Assembly: GCA_903832285.1 (NCBI GenBank)
Contig: CAILAY010000009.1
Span: forward strand, 212,198-276,197
DNA: 64,000 nucleotides
DNA from: an uncultured beta proteobacterium
Lineage (GTDB): Bacteria > Pseudomonadota > Gammaproteobacteria > Burkholderiales > Burkholderiaceae_C
Direction: 5' to 3'
Below, piece by piece: positions 8,317 through 16,950 of this stretch (within the stretch, counting starts at the first letter, position 1; every line of letters begins with the position of its first letter). A model generated the notes under the pieces. That model was not told the DNA's origin, made no database searches, and worked only from the letters and a program-made list of their open reading frames with translations. Position numbers and translations under genes: made by a program.

Positions 8317-8976
8317 ATGCACACCTGTTTTAAGCGCCACGTCGCCACATTGCTTTGCGCCTTGGGCGCCACCCTGTTCGCAGGTTCGTGCCTTGCCGGC
8401 CGCCCTTTGAGCGTGGACGACGCCAACGTCGACGATGTGAGTACTGGCCACGTCGAAACCTGGTACGGGCGCCAAAGCGGCCACAGCAACAACTGGACCG
8501 CAGCACCGGCCTACGCGGTGGCCTCGGGAGTGGAAATTGACGGCCTGGTATCGCGCGACAGCAGCGCTGCCGTCAACAGCGGGGCCGTACAGATCAAGCT
8601 GCGCCTGACCGAGTCGCGCAGCGATGGTTGCAACTTTGCCGGCACGCTTGGCCTGAGCCGCGCCAGCGGGGACCCGACAAGCACGCCCTACCTGAACGCC
8701 ATCGCCACATGCAATATGCACGGCGGAGCGGTACACCTCAATCTGGGTGCACAACACGCCGCCTCAAATGCCACGATCCGGACCTGGGGCGTAGCCTACG
8801 AGCGGGAGTTGGGGGCGATCACCGGCCACGTCGAATACTTTGGTCAGCAACAGGCGCGGCCCACGGCTCAAGTCGGACTGCGCAGCGAAGTCGTCAAGAA
8901 CATCCAACTGGATGGCACCCTCGGCCGCAGCGGCAGGGATACTGTCTGCAGCTTGGGAATGAAATTCATGTTTTGA
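8317..8976 (+). CDS. Exported outer-membrane beta-barrel-like protein, function unknown
   Basis: A 219-residue protein starting at ATG 8317 with a basic then hydrophobic signal peptide (residues 1 to about 27, probable cleavage after CLA). The mature part starts RPLSVDDANVDD and contains alternating hydrophobic/polar strands (VQIKLRLTES, GAVHLNLGAQH, GHVEYFG, VGLRSEV), ending in KFMF with a terminal phenylalanine, as is typical of outer-membrane barrels. I do not recognise a named family. It lies just downstream of the IS21 insertion, which could have separated it from part of its upstream control DNA, and 40 bp before the Crp/Fnr gene. Confidence 0.75.
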   Translation: MHTCFKRHVATLLCALGATLFAGSCLAGRPLSVDDANVDDVSTGHVETWYGRQSGHSNNWTAAPAYAVASGVEIDGLVSRDSSAAVNSGAVQIKLRLTESRSDGCNFAGTLGLSRASGDPTSTPYLNAIATCNMHGGAVHLNLGAQHAASNATIRTWGVAYERELGAITGHVEYFGQQQARPTAQVGLRSEVVKNIQLDGTLGRSGRDTVCSLGMKFMF

Positions 8977-9016
8977 GCGCGCTGGGCCTGCGCATCATGA
9001 CCGATACACTGAGCCC

Positions 9017-9667
9017 ATGATCGACCCCACCCAACTCTATCCCGCTCTCGCCGGCGTGCAGCCTGCATTGGCCGCGGTAGGTTCGTCCATTGGGCCGATG
9101 CAGGTACCTGCGGGTACCGTGCTGTTCGACGAGAACGCCCCCTGCCAAGGCTTTCCCATGTTGCTTGAGGGCGAGGTCAGGGTATCGCGCAGTTCGGGCG
9201 ACGGCCGTTCACTGGAGTTGTACCGCGTTGTTCCGGGCGAGTTGTGTCTCGTGTCCAGCGCCTGCCTGTTCCGTAGCCAACCCCTGTCGGCATGCGGCGT
9301 CACCACCAAGCCCAGTTCACTGCTGCTGATCCCGCCGTCGGTGTTCGCAAGCTGGTTGGAAGAACCCGCGTTTCGGGACAGCGTTTTGGGGCTGTTTGCA
9401 GAACGCATGGCCGACCTCACGGCGCTGGTCGATGCAGTCGCGTTTCGCAAACTCGATCAGCGCCTCGCTGCTGCACTGCTGGGTCGAGGTTCCGTCGTAG
9501 ACACAACCCATCAAGCCCTGGCTGACGAACTGGGAACGGTGCGCGAGATCGTGACGCGCCTGTTGCGTCGTTTCGAACGCGAAGGCTGGGTTGAACTGGC
9601 ACGCGAGCAGATCCGAATCCTGGACGCGGCAGGTCTGCGCGCCCAAGCCGGAAGCGACCCCCGCTGA
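9017..9667 (+). CDS. Crp/Fnr-family transcriptional regulator
   Basis: A 216-residue regulator with an N-terminal cyclic-nucleotide-binding-type beta barrel (about residues 20-115, including LLEGEVRVS), a dimerisation helix and a C-terminal winged helix-turn-helix (ALADELGTVREIVTRLLRRFEREG, about residues 167-190). There is no Fnr-type N-terminal cysteine cluster, so it is probably not an FeS oxygen sensor; effector unknown. A 6-3-6 perfect palindrome lies just downstream, before a small DUF2892 gene. The pair Crp/Fnr-DUF2892 recurs in this bacterial group as I know it, so the regulator probably controls its neighbour. Confidence 0.9.
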   Translation: MIDPTQLYPALAGVQPALAAVGSSIGPMQVPAGTVLFDENAPCQGFPMLLEGEVRVSRSSGDGRSLELYRVVPGELCLVSSACLFRSQPLSACGVTTKPSSLLLIPPSVFASWLEEPAFRDSVLGLFAERMADLTALVDAVAFRKLDQRLAAALLGRGSVVDTTHQALADELGTVREIVTRLLRRFEREGWVELAREQIRILDAAGLRAQAGSDPR

Positions 9668-9686
9668 ATGACCAAGGTGTGTGACT

Positions 9687-9701
9687 TGTGTCACCGACAC
9701 A
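9687..9701. promoter_or_regulatory. Candidate operator for the Crp/Fnr regulator
   Basis: TGTGTC-ACC-GACACA is a perfect 6-3-6 palindrome lying 20 bp after the regulator gene and 56 bp before the DUF2892 start. Spacing and position suit a Crp/Fnr-type dimer site, but the half site is not the standard TGTGA or TTGAT. A TGTGAC also begins at 9680. Confidence 0.4.
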
Positions 9702-9756
9702 GGCGCGCGATATGCGGTCAAATTGCAGCCTCACAACAACTTCCCTGGAGACACCC

Positions 9757-9954
9757 ATGACACTCAACATCGGCGGCACTGACCGCATCATTCGCATCGT
9801 CGCAGGCCTGCTCCTTACCGGCCTGGCTGCCACCGGCGCCGTCGGTTGGTGGGGTTGGCTGGGCATCGTCCTCCTTGCCACTGGCGCGATCGGCTGGTGC
9901 CCGCCCTACGCCATCTTCGGCATCAGTACCTGCGCGACGAAACCCAAGGCCTGA
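9757..9954 (+). CDS. Small DUF2892-type inner membrane protein
   Basis: A 65-residue protein with two hydrophobic helices separated by a short turn; the motif NIGGTDRIIRIVAG at the N-terminus and GWCPPYAIFGISTC at the C-terminus are typical of DUF2892 (the membrane part of YgaP-type proteins). Two cysteines are kept in the C-terminal motif. ATG 9757 is preceded by CTGGAG. The protein probably sits in the inner membrane; its biochemical role is not established, though full YgaP proteins couple this domain to a rhodanese. It follows the Crp/Fnr gene and the palindrome at 9687-9701. Confidence 0.85.
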   Translation: MTLNIGGTDRIIRIVAGLLLTGLAATGAVGWWGWLGIVLLATGAIGWCPPYAIFGISTCATKPKA

Positions 9955-9968
9955 AGAAGCGTTGCCGC

Positions 9969-10865
9969 TCAAGCGGCCACAGCTTCGCCACCCAGGGCCT
10001 CCAGCAGGCCCGGAATTAGACGCTGCAACTCACCTGTGGTTATGGCCACGTCGGCGTCGAAACCGTCATCCTGCCTGGCTGACGCGCCTTCAAACACCAC
10101 GTCCAGAAACGCCAGTTTCTTGACTTGCATGGCGTCCGTCAGCACCAGCGAAATCCGGTTGTCCCAGGTCAGTGCCAAGCGCGTGGGCTGCTTGCCGCTG
10201 CTGATGTGCTGGCGCACCTCCTCCGTGTCCAGCGGATGCCGTGAATATCGCACCACAGCCCGGGACTCGTCGGGCGCCCTGAGTTCGCATTCGCGGTCAA
10301 CGCTGAACCCTGGCGGTGGCTCCTGGCTCGTCAACCATTCGGCCATGGCCGTGGTTGGAGAAGTTTGGGTGCTGATGGGAAGCACCAGCAAGCCGTCAAG
10401 GCACTGCACCAGGCAGGTCACAACTTCATCCGCCTTGGCTTGGCTGGCGGCGTCCAGCACCAGCAGCTTAGCCTTTGGGTCGATCCACACGTGCACCGCC
10501 GCCTGCTTGGTAAACGCCATGGGCAGAAGTTGCAACCGGACGTCGTCCTTGATTTCACGCTTTTCCCTTTTTCCGGGCTTGCGTCCTTCGGTGGCCTCGA
10601 TCCGGGTCAGACGCTCGTTCACCTTGCGATTCACAACCGAGGCCGGAAGCGCTTTGGTCTCGGTCATCAACTTGAGCATCCATTGCCCACCAACGGCCTC
10701 CACCAAGGGGCCATGCGCCTCACCTCTGGGTTCGCCCCAACCTGTCGACTTTTCCTGGGTCGCGCCACATTCCACAAAACGAGCCTGTGCCAAGCCCCGC
10801 TCCACTTGCGCCGACGTGCTTGACCAGTCGGCGCCGATACGATAAACAATCAGGTTCTTGAACAC
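9969..10865 (-). CDS. rdgC: Recombination-associated DNA-binding protein RdgC
   Basis: RdgC binds double-stranded DNA as a ring-shaped dimer and restrains RecA filament formation. The 298-residue product has the family N-terminus MFKNLIVYRI, a central KREIKDDVRLQLLPMAF segment and a C-terminal LALTWDNRISLVLTD. The start is GTG 10865: an in-frame TGA lies only five codons upstream, so no longer start is possible. It converges on the DUF2892 gene with a 14-bp gap. Perfect or near-perfect inverted repeats lie between it and the divergent Spy-like gene. Confidence 0.96.
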   Translation of the reverse strand: MFKNLIVYRIGADWSSTSAQVERGLAQARFVECGATQEKSTGWGEPRGEAHGPLVEAVGGQWMLKLMTETKALPASVVNRKVNERLTRIEATEGRKPGKREKREIKDDVRLQLLPMAFTKQAAVHVWIDPKAKLLVLDAASQAKADEVVTCLVQCLDGLLVLPISTQTSPTTAMAEWLTSQEPPPGFSVDRECELRAPDESRAVVRYSRHPLDTEEVRQHISSGKQPTRLALTWDNRISLVLTDAMQVKKLAFLDVVFEGASARQDDGFDADVAITTGELQRLIPGLLEALGGEAVAA

Positions 10866-10962
10866 ACGCGGCTTTCACTATAAATCGGTTGCGGAACAGG
10901 GTCGTCCCGCAACACAGGGTTGATTGAATGGCGGGTGTGTATTGTCGGTGCAGCGTCGAGCC

Positions 10963-11004
10963 GCCCGTTATTTGCGCAACTTTACAAAGCCTTGCGCAAC
11001 GGGC
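10963..11004. repeat. Inverted repeat in rdgC / Spy-like intergenic region
   Basis: GCCCGTT-(ATTT)-GCGCAA pairs with TTGCGCAACGGGC, giving a 13-bp stem with a 4-base bulge and an approximately 12-base loop. It lies about 90 bp before the Spy-like start. There is no T-tract on either side, so it may be an operator or a leader structure. Confidence 0.45.
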
Positions 11005-11091
11005 TTCTTGCAGTTACAGAGCTGGCTCACACTTGATTTCAACCTGAAGCCAAACGAACCGCATCAGGCGTAAATGTCAAAAGGAAAAGTC

Positions 11092-11589
11092 ATGAAATCA
11101 GTGTTCAAACTTGCTTTGCTTTCGAGTGTTTTGGCCGTTGCCGGATTTACCGCCTTCGCGCAGGGCATGGGCGGCACCATGGACGGACCACCCCACGAAG
11201 GCATGCAAAGTGGCATGCACAAACCCGACCCGGGCAGGATGCAGGCTTGGGTCGCCAAGCGCCTGGAGGGGCTCAAAGTGAAACTCAAAATCGCGCCCGA
11301 TCAGGAGGTTGCCTGGACCACCTTTGCCGCTGCCATGAAGGCGCCTGCAGACCTGGGCCAGCGTCCAAACCGGGAAGAAATTGCAAAGCTCCCGACGCCT
11401 GAGCGAATCGACAGGATGCGGGCGCTGCGCGGCGTGCATCAGGCTGAAATGGACAAGCGTGGCGATGCAGTCAAAGCCTTTTACGCAGCACTTGCGCCGG
11501 ACCAAAAGAAGATCTTTGACGCTCAGCACATGCGTCATGGCCACCGAGGCGCAATGCACGGCATGGGCGGTTTCAACGCGCTCCAATGA
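11092..11589 (+). CDS. Spy/CpxP-like periplasmic protein (LTXXQ-type)
   Basis: A 165-residue exported protein with signal peptide (residues 1 to about 23, AFA cleavage), a Met/His-rich start (GMGGTMDGPPHEGMQSGMH) and His-rich end (HMRHGHRGAMHGM). The middle is helical with a PERIDRMRALRGVH segment and LAPDQKKIFD near the end, resembling the LTxxQ motif of Spy/CpxP periplasmic chaperones. ATG 11092 is preceded by AAAGGAAAA; the earlier ATG 11074 has no such site. The Met/His content suggests metal contact, but this is inference. Confidence 0.75.
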   Translation: MKSVFKLALLSSVLAVAGFTAFAQGMGGTMDGPPHEGMQSGMHKPDPGRMQAWVAKRLEGLKVKLKIAPDQEVAWTTFAAAMKAPADLGQRPNREEIAKLPTPERIDRMRALRGVHQAEMDKRGDAVKAFYAALAPDQKKIFDAQHMRHGHRGAMHGMGGFNALQ

Positions 11590-11748
11590 AACGCTCGGAC
11601 CTTCGCATCCGAACTCAACCAGTCGCCAACGATCAGCCGAGAACTTTGGCCCCTACCCTTTGTCCGCATGGGCACAGGGCGGCGGCCCGTCGCACTTTCA
11701 GGTTGGTTACCATAGCACCATGAAAAGATTCGACACTGGACGGAACTG

Positions 11749-11961
11749 ATGTTTGGCTACACCGAGGAGCAGATTGCCAATTTTGGACTGACGTTCGGCG
11801 TGGGTGCGTTCATGCTCTACATGCTATTCATCATTGGCCACCTTGCCTGGGAATCCAAAGCCGGAAGATTCGGCACTTTTGTGTTGTTTCTGGGCCTGGC
11901 ATTCGGTATGGTCGGATTTATCGCCAAGTACTTCATTCAATGGTTCATGGAACGCAAGTGA
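11749..11961 (+). CDS. DUF2788 small membrane protein
   Basis: A 70-residue protein with two transmembrane helices (about residues 14-32 and 43-62). It matches the DUF2788 family of Betaproteobacteria (start EEQIANFGL, end IAKYFIQWF). No function is known. A nine-codon open frame (ATG 11720) ends in TGATG overlapping its start, possibly a translated leader. Its own stop overlaps the next start as GTGA, so it is translationally coupled to the ubiquinone hydroxylase gene. Confidence 0.85.
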   Translation: MFGYTEEQIANFGLTFGVGAFMLYMLFIIGHLAWESKAGRFGTFVLFLGLAFGMVGFIAKYFIQWFMERK

Positions 11962-13178
11962 ACGACGTCACCACTTTCGAGACTGATATCATCATCAGTG
12001 GGGCCGGTCCAGCCGGTTTGTGCCTAGCCAAGTCCTTGTCGGGTCGTGGCCTGCGCATCACCATGATCGAGCAGTTACCCCAGTCCGATCTCGCGAATCC
12101 GCCATTTGACGGACGCGAAATCGCGCTGACCCAGCACTCGGCCCAACTTATGCGGGCGCTGGGTTTGTGGCAACGCATCGAGGCCAGCGCCATCTCGCCG
12201 CTACGCGATGCCCGAGTCCTCAATGGCCCATCGCCTTTTGCCATGACCATCGGGCACCAACTCAGCCAGAAGTCGGAACTGGGCTGGCTGGTTTCCAATC
12301 ATCTGATCCGCAAGGCCGCCTATGAGGCGGTGCAGGAATCGGCGCAAAGCCATCAAGATTTGACCCTGCTGTTTGGAGAAAAAGTGGCCTCGTTGCGCAC
12401 CGACGATCAGGGCGCAAGCGTGACACTCGGTAGTGGCCGAACATTGAAGGCGCGAATGATCGTCGCTGCCGACAGTCGATTTTCCGAGACCCGGCGGGCC
12501 ATGGGCATCGGCGCCGACATGCACGACTTCGGCAAGACCATGCTGGTGTGCTGCATGACCCACGAACAGCCTCACCATCATGCCGCCTGGGAATGGTTCG
12601 GTTACGGCCAGACGCTGGCTCTGCTGCCCATGAACCCCGATCCTGTCACCAACGAATACCGATCCTCCGTGGTGCTGACTCTGCCCAGCACAGCTATCGC
12701 ACCACTGATGAGTTTGGAGCCTGACACTTTTGGTCTGGAGATGCAGACGCGCTTTTTGCAGCGCCTGGGTCGCATGACCTTGGTCAGTACGCGCCACAGC
12801 TATCCGCTCGTTGGTGTGTATCCACACCGCTTTGTGGCGCGTCGTTTTGCTACCGTTGGGGATGCGGCTGTGGGCATGCATCCCGTCACCGCGCACGGTT
12901 TCAACTTCGGTTTGCTTGGGGTAGAGACGCTTTCCCAGTTCGTACTGACAACTCATGCGTCGGGTGGTGATATTGCTTCACCCCGGGTACTTGAGGGTTA
13001 CGAAAAAATCCACCGCCGCGCCACCCGGCCGCTCTATCTCGCAACCCAACTGGTCTCGACTTTGTATACCAACGACAGTCCACCTGCCCGCCTGTTACGC
13101 GACACCGCCTTGCGTCTGGGGGAAGCACTGGTTCCCTTCAAACGCGCGATTGCGGCAACGCTTTCAGGAACCCGCTAA
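11958..13178 (+). CDS. ubiM: FAD-dependent ubiquinone biosynthesis hydroxylase, UbiM type
   Basis: Flavoprotein monooxygenase of the UbiH/UbiF/COQ6 family that hydroxylates the ubiquinone ring. The roughly 406-residue product has the N-terminal GAGPAGLCLAKSL dinucleotide motif, a middle AADSRFSETRR, and GDAAVGMHPVTAHGFNFGL (the second FAD motif GD...P) near residue 300. The sequence pattern (WEWFGYGQTLALLP, HSYPLVGVY) matches the group annotated as UbiM, a 5-demethoxyubiquinol hydroxylase. I chose GTG 11958, which overlaps the previous stop as GTGA and has GGAA 5 bases upstream; ATG 11940 in the same frame is an alternative. Confidence 0.85.
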   Translation: MNDVTTFETDIIISGAGPAGLCLAKSLSGRGLRITMIEQLPQSDLANPPFDGREIALTQHSAQLMRALGLWQRIEASAISPLRDARVLNGPSPFAMTIGHQLSQKSELGWLVSNHLIRKAAYEAVQESAQSHQDLTLLFGEKVASLRTDDQGASVTLGSGRTLKARMIVAADSRFSETRRAMGIGADMHDFGKTMLVCCMTHEQPHHHAAWEWFGYGQTLALLPMNPDPVTNEYRSSVVLTLPSTAIAPLMSLEPDTFGLEMQTRFLQRLGRMTLVSTRHSYPLVGVYPHRFVARRFATVGDAAVGMHPVTAHGFNFGLLGVETLSQFVLTTHASGGDIASPRVLEGYEKIHRRATRPLYLATQLVSTLYTNDSPPARLLRDTALRLGEALVPFKRAIAATLSGTR

Positions 13179-13199
13179 GTATTTTTTCCAATGATGTGG

Positions 13200-13778
13200 T
13201 CAGCCGAAGATTGGCACGCCGATCAACATCTGGTGCAGATACCGCGTAACGCCCGCCCAGACCACCCCGCCCAGCACCACGGTCAGCGCTGTGGGAGAAA
13301 TTCTTCCAGCAGGATAGACCGTTCCATCAACCCGATCGCGCTGTCGCACCGAGATGAAACAGGCCACAGACCACAAGAAAAAAGAGCCAAACAGCAGCAC
13401 CTGCACCGAAGTGCCGTTTGCCAGCAGGTGCGCTAATGCCCAAACGTTTACCGCCAGCAACATCGGATGGTGCACCCGGGCCTTGATGATATTGCCGGGC
13501 ACATAGGCCGCCAACAACAACATCCAACTAAATAGCATCAGTAGCGCAGTCAGGTGCCTCATGCCATGCGGCGGACTCCAAAGCACGACCGCTTGTTGCC
13601 GGGCGTTGCCATAAGCCCAGCACAACAGCGCAAAACCCACTAGTGACAGGACGGAATAAGCGCCTTTCCAGACGCCCCTACCGTGTTTTATAACCATCCG
13701 GAGGCGCCATTCAGGCGCGAAAATACGTAGCGAATGCACGCCCAAAAAGACAAGAAGGCCGCAACTCAACAGAAACAT
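13200..13778 (-). CDS. nnrU: NnrU-family integral membrane protein
   Basis: A 192-residue protein with about six hydrophobic helices, belonging to the NnrU family, first noted beside denitrification genes. Family features include GVHSLRIFAPEWR near the N-terminus, PPHGMRHLT, KARVHHPMLLAVNVWALAHLLANG in the middle and a hydrophobic end. ATG 13778 is chosen because GGAG lies five bases upstream; ATG 13790 is possible. No nitrite or nitric oxide reductase genes are near, so its role here is unclear. It is transcribed away from the AT-rich island. Confidence 0.88.
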   Translation of the reverse strand: MFLLSCGLLVFLGVHSLRIFAPEWRLRMVIKHGRGVWKGAYSVLSLVGFALLCWAYGNARQQAVVLWSPPHGMRHLTALLMLFSWMLLLAAYVPGNIIKARVHHPMLLAVNVWALAHLLANGTSVQVLLFGSFFLWSVACFISVRQRDRVDGTVYPAGRISPTALTVVLGGVVWAGVTRYLHQMLIGVPIFG

Positions 13779-13985
13779 TCTTACTCCCATAAACGAAACT
13801 TGATTCACGCAGACCATCATGCCTGAGCGACTTCAGAATGTCATCTAACAAAGCTGTTGATAATTTATTGCTAAAAGATGAGTTATCAACATACTAGACA
13901 CAAATTGGAAAGTTGTTCCTTTTCAGCACCCCATCTAAAAACATAGTTTGACACAGCATAAACAGGTCTGTAAGTCTTTGATAAC

Positions 13986-14001
13986 ATTAAGTTAACTTAA
14001 T
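13986..14001. repeat. 16-bp perfect AT-rich palindrome
   Basis: ATTAAGTTAACTTAAT reads identically on both strands. It lies immediately before the DnaA-box-like TTATTAACA and the CTA triplet run, about 155 bp upstream of gcdH. It may be an operator or part of an unwinding element. Confidence 0.6.
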
Positions 14002-14024
14002 TTATTAACAGATGACTCCTTACT

Positions 14025-14039
14025 CTACTACTACTACTA
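14025..14039 (-). repeat. Five tandem CTA triplets (DnaA-trio-like)
   Basis: Five exact CTA repeats on the plus strand give (TAG)5 on the minus strand, which read 3' to 5' is GAT repeated. DnaA-trios of bacterial origins have this 3'-GAT-5' form next to a DnaA box and followed by AT-rich DNA, as here. Short triplet runs also occur by chance. Confidence 0.5.
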
Positions 14040-14155
14040 TCTTAAATAAGTTGAGTTTAAGAAAAGAGATACACAGGTGAAAAAAATAATAAAAATTTTC
14101 CCTTTGCCTGATCTTCCGACTGGCACTAACATCGACATCCTAACGAAAGAAATTT

Positions 14156-15349
14156 ATGGCTCACGCAACTTTTCATTGGAACGACCCATTCTTGCTGGAT
14201 CAACAACTGAACGACGAAGAACGCATGGTGCGTGACGCTGCCGCCGCGTACTGCCAGGACAAACTGGCGCCGCGGGTGCTGGAGGCTTTTCGCAGGGAGC
14301 AAACCGATATCGCCATCTTTCGTGAAATGGGGGATCTGGGGCTGCTCGGTCCGACCCTTCCCGAAGCCTATGGCGGTCCGGGTCTGAGCTACGTGGCCTA
14401 CGGTGTGATAGCGCGCGAAGTTGAACGCGTGGACTCGGGTTACCGCTCCATGATGAGCGTCCAGTCATCGCTGGTGATGCTGCCCATTTTCGAATTTGGC
14501 ACCGAAGCGCAGCGGCAAAAATACCTGCCGCGTCTGGTCACGGGGGAGTGGATTGGTTGTTTCGGTTTGACCGAACCAGACCATGGTTCGGATCCCGGTT
14601 CCATGGCCACGCGCGCCGTCAGGGTCGATGGTGGCTACAAACTCACGGGCAGCAAGATGTGGATCTCCAACAGTCCGATCGCCGACGTGTTTGTGGTCTG
14701 GGCCAAGGAGGTCAGCATGGGCGGCCAGGTCGGACCTATCAGAGGTTTTGTTCTGGAAAAGGGGATGAAGGGGTTGAGTGCCCCCGCCATTCACGGAAAG
14801 GTCGGTCTGCGTGCCTCTATCACTGGTGAAATCGTCATGGACGGCGTGTTCTGTCCCGAAGAAAACGCCTTTCCCGAAGTTCGGGGTTTGAAGGGCCCGT
14901 TCACCTGCCTGAACTCGGCGCGCTACGGCATCGCCTGGGGAGCGCTGGGTGCGGCAGAAGACTGCTGGTTTCGTGCGCGCCAATACACGCTGGACCGAAA
15001 GCAGTTTGGACGGCCGTTGGCGGCGAACCAGTTGATTCAAAAGAAGCTGGCCGACATGCAAACCGAGATCGCCCTTGGACTGCAGGGTTGTCTGCGACTG
15101 GGTCGCATGAAAGATGAAGGAATAGCGTCGGTGGAAATTACGTCCCTGATCAAGCGAAATTCCTGCGGCAAGGCGCTGGATATTGCCCGTCTTGCGCGCG
15201 ACATGATGGGCGGCAACGGTATCAGCGACGAGTTCGGAGTGGCACGACATCTGGTGAACCTCGAAGTGGTGAACACCTACGAAGGAACGCACGACATCCA
15301 CGCCCTGATACTTGGCCGGGCACAGACCGGGATCGCGGCATTTTCATGA
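14156..15349 (+). CDS. gcdH: Glutaryl-CoA dehydrogenase
   Basis: Acyl-CoA dehydrogenase family flavoprotein that converts glutaryl-CoA to crotonyl-CoA plus CO2 in lysine, tryptophan and glutarate breakdown. The 397-residue product carries [17 protein letters not shown] (FAD/substrate region, about residue 133), [16 protein letters not shown], and [13 protein letters not shown] near residue 375, whose glutamate is the catalytic base; these match the GcdH subgroup. ATG 14156 follows an AAAGAAA ribosome-binding region. Its stop overlaps the CoA-transferase start as ATGA, so the two are coupled. A glutaryl-CoA route is supported by that neighbour. Confidence 0.94.
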   Translation: MAHATFHWNDPFLLDQQLNDEERMVRDAAAAYCQDKLAPRVLEAFRREQTDIAIFREMGDLGLLGPTLPEAYGGPGLSYVAYGVIAREVERVDSGYRSMMSVQSSLVMLPIFEFGTEAQRQKYLPRLVTGEWIGCFGLTEPDHGSDPGSMATRAVRVDGGYKLTGSKMWISNSPIADVFVVWAKEVSMGGQVGPIRGFVLEKGMKGLSAPAIHGKVGLRASITGEIVMDGVFCPEENAFPEVRGLKGPFTCLNSARYGIAWGALGAAEDCWFRARQYTLDRKQFGRPLAANQLIQKKLADMQTEIALGLQGCLRLGRMKDEGIASVEITSLIKRNSCGKALDIARLARDMMGGNGISDEFGVARHLVNLEVVNTYEGTHDIHALILGRAQTGIAAFS

Positions 15350-16584
15350 ATCAAGGGGCGTTGGCGCACATCAAGGTGCTTGACCTCTCAAGGGTGCTGG
15401 CCGGGCCTTGGTGCACGCAGATTTTAGCTGACCTCGGCGCCGAAGTGATCAAGGTTGAACGCCCCGGTGTGGGCGACGACACGCGTCACTGGGGTCCCCC
15501 TTTTTTGAAAGATGACCAGGGCAGAGATACCCGAGAAGCCAGCTATTTCACCTGCACCAACCGCAACAAGCGCTCTATCACGCTCGACCTGGCGCGGCCT
15601 CAGGCGCAAGCCCTGTTGCGTCAACTCGTGCTGCAAAGCGACGTGCTAGTGGAGAACTTCAAAGTAGGCGGTCTCAAGCCTTATGGCTTGGACTACGAGA
15701 GCCTGAAGGTAATCAATCCGGGACTCATCTATTGCTCCATCACCGGCTTTGGTCAGACAGGCCCTTATGCCCAGCGTGCCGGCTACGACCTGATGATCCA
15801 GGCCATGAGCGGCATGATGAGCATCACCGGTCGCGCCGATGATGTGCCGGGTGGTGGACCGCAGCGCGTAGGTGTGGCGCTCATAGATCTCTTTACCGGC
15901 GTCTACGCGTCCACGGCGATCCTGGCGGCAATCGAGGCCAGGCATCAAACGGGTGCTGGTCAGCACATCGACATGGCCCTGCTGGATGTCGGGATGGCTA
16001 CGCTGGCGAATCAAGGCGCGGGCTTCCTGAACACCGGCCAGGTCCCGACGCGTCAGGGCAACAGCCATCCCAGCCTCGCTCCCTATCAGGACTTCGCGAC
16101 ACTTGACGGCTCCATGCTTCTGGCCATCGGCAACGACGGGCAGTTCGCGCGTTTCGGTGAAGCAGCGGGCCATCCCGAATGGGCCCGTGACCCGCGCTTT
16201 GCCAGCAACTCGCTGCGCGTGCAACACCGGCTTGTGTTGGTGCAGGCAATTGAAGCCGTGACCCGTACGCGCAGTTCGGAGGATTGGATAACATTGCTCG
16301 AAGACCGCGCTGTTCCCTGTGGGGCCATCAACGACCTGGCGCAGGCTTTTGCCGACAAACAGGTAAAGGCGCGAAAGCTGGTGCTGGAACAGACACGCGG
16401 ACAGTGTGAACCGGGCGGCGTTGAGTTTATTTCCACGATCGCCAGCCCATTGCGCTTGTCAGAAACTCCGCCGGTGCTGCGCTTCGCCCCGCCCGCCTTG
16501 GGTGAACACACGGATGAGGTATTGGGCGAACTGGGTCTGGAAGCGCCGCAGATTGCAGCGCTCAGGCGGGAGGGGGTGGTGTAG
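15346..16584 (+). CDS. Class III CoA-transferase (probable succinyl-CoA:glutarate CoA-transferase)
   Basis: CaiB/BaiF-type (class III) CoA-transferase of 412 residues. The N-terminus [29 protein letters not shown] contains the family fold start, and [11 protein letters not shown] plus the aspartate-containing HIDMALLD segment (about residue 207) match the catalytic region. It starts within the gcdH stop codon, so it probably supplies glutaryl-CoA to GcdH by transferring CoA from succinyl-CoA to glutarate; this substrate assignment rests on context. The next gene starts directly after its stop. Confidence 0.88.
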   Translation: MNQGALAHIKVLDLSRVLAGPWCTQILADLGAEVIKVERPGVGDDTRHWGPPFLKDDQGRDTREASYFTCTNRNKRSITLDLARPQAQALLRQLVLQSDVLVENFKVGGLKPYGLDYESLKVINPGLIYCSITGFGQTGPYAQRAGYDLMIQAMSGMMSITGRADDVPGGGPQRVGVALIDLFTGVYASTAILAAIEARHQTGAGQHIDMALLDVGMATLANQGAGFLNTGQVPTRQGNSHPSLAPYQDFATLDGSMLLAIGNDGQFARFGEAAGHPEWARDPRFASNSLRVQHRLVLVQAIEAVTRTRSSEDWITLLEDRAVPCGAINDLAQAFADKQVKARKLVLEQTRGQCEPGGVEFISTIASPLRLSETPPVLRFAPPALGEHTDEVLGELGLEAPQIAALRREGVV

Positions 16585-16947
16585 ATGAAATCGGCATTTG
16601 CCAACGCCGGCCTGGTCTATTCCACTGCCTCCGGGCGCATGTGTCCGACCTGCCGCCAGCCCATGGCGAACTGCGTCTGCAAGACCCACATGGCACCGCC
16701 AAAAGGCGACGGCGTGGTGCGCGTGTCGCGTGAAACCAAGGGGCGCGCGGGCAAGGGTGTGACGCTGATAAAGGGCCTGGCCCTGGAACCCGCGGCCCTG
16801 AACGAAATGGGAAAGCAACTCAAGTCGGGCTGCGGCTCGGGTGGCACGGTCAAGGATGGCGTGATCGAAGTTCAGGGCGACCACGTGGATAAGATTGTGC
16901 AGACCCTAAAGGAAAAGGGCTTCTCTGTGAAACGCGCGGGTGGTTGA
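16585..16947 (+). CDS. SUI1/eIF1-like translation factor (YciH family)
   Basis: A 120-residue protein with an N-terminal zinc-ribbon-like C-x2-C-x6-C-x-C cluster (CPTCRQPMANCVC, residues 20-32) and a C-terminal SUI1 domain (GVTLIKGLAL, GCGSGGTVKDGVIEVQGDH). Bacterial YciH proteins resemble eukaryotic eIF1 and can influence start-site choice. The ATG directly follows the CoA-transferase stop without a gap, so it is likely in the same transcript, though the functions look unrelated. Confidence 0.9.
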   Translation: MKSAFANAGLVYSTASGRMCPTCRQPMANCVCKTHMAPPKGDGVVRVSRETKGRAGKGVTLIKGLALEPAALNEMGKQLKSGCGSGGTVKDGVIEVQGDHVDKIVQTLKEKGFSVKRAGG

Positions 16948-16950
16948 GAA

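Larger units (their letters stand above)
13821..14155. other. AT-rich origin-like non-coding region
   Basis: A 335-bp stretch far more AT-rich than its surroundings, between divergently transcribed nnrU and gcdH. It contains an inverted pair of DnaA-box-like 9-mers, TGTTGATAA (13855-13863) and TTATCAACA (13883-13891), a third TTATTAACA (14002-14010), a perfect 16-bp palindrome ATTAAGTTAACTTAAT (13986-14001), five tandem CTA triplets (14025-14039; 3'-GAT-5' on the other strand, the DnaA-trio pattern) and then A/T tracts to 14100. parA and parS-like sites are within 13 kb. Against: no canonical TTATCCACA box, no dnaA beside it, and the atp operon would run head-on. It could simply be a divergent promoter region. 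Confidence 0.45.
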
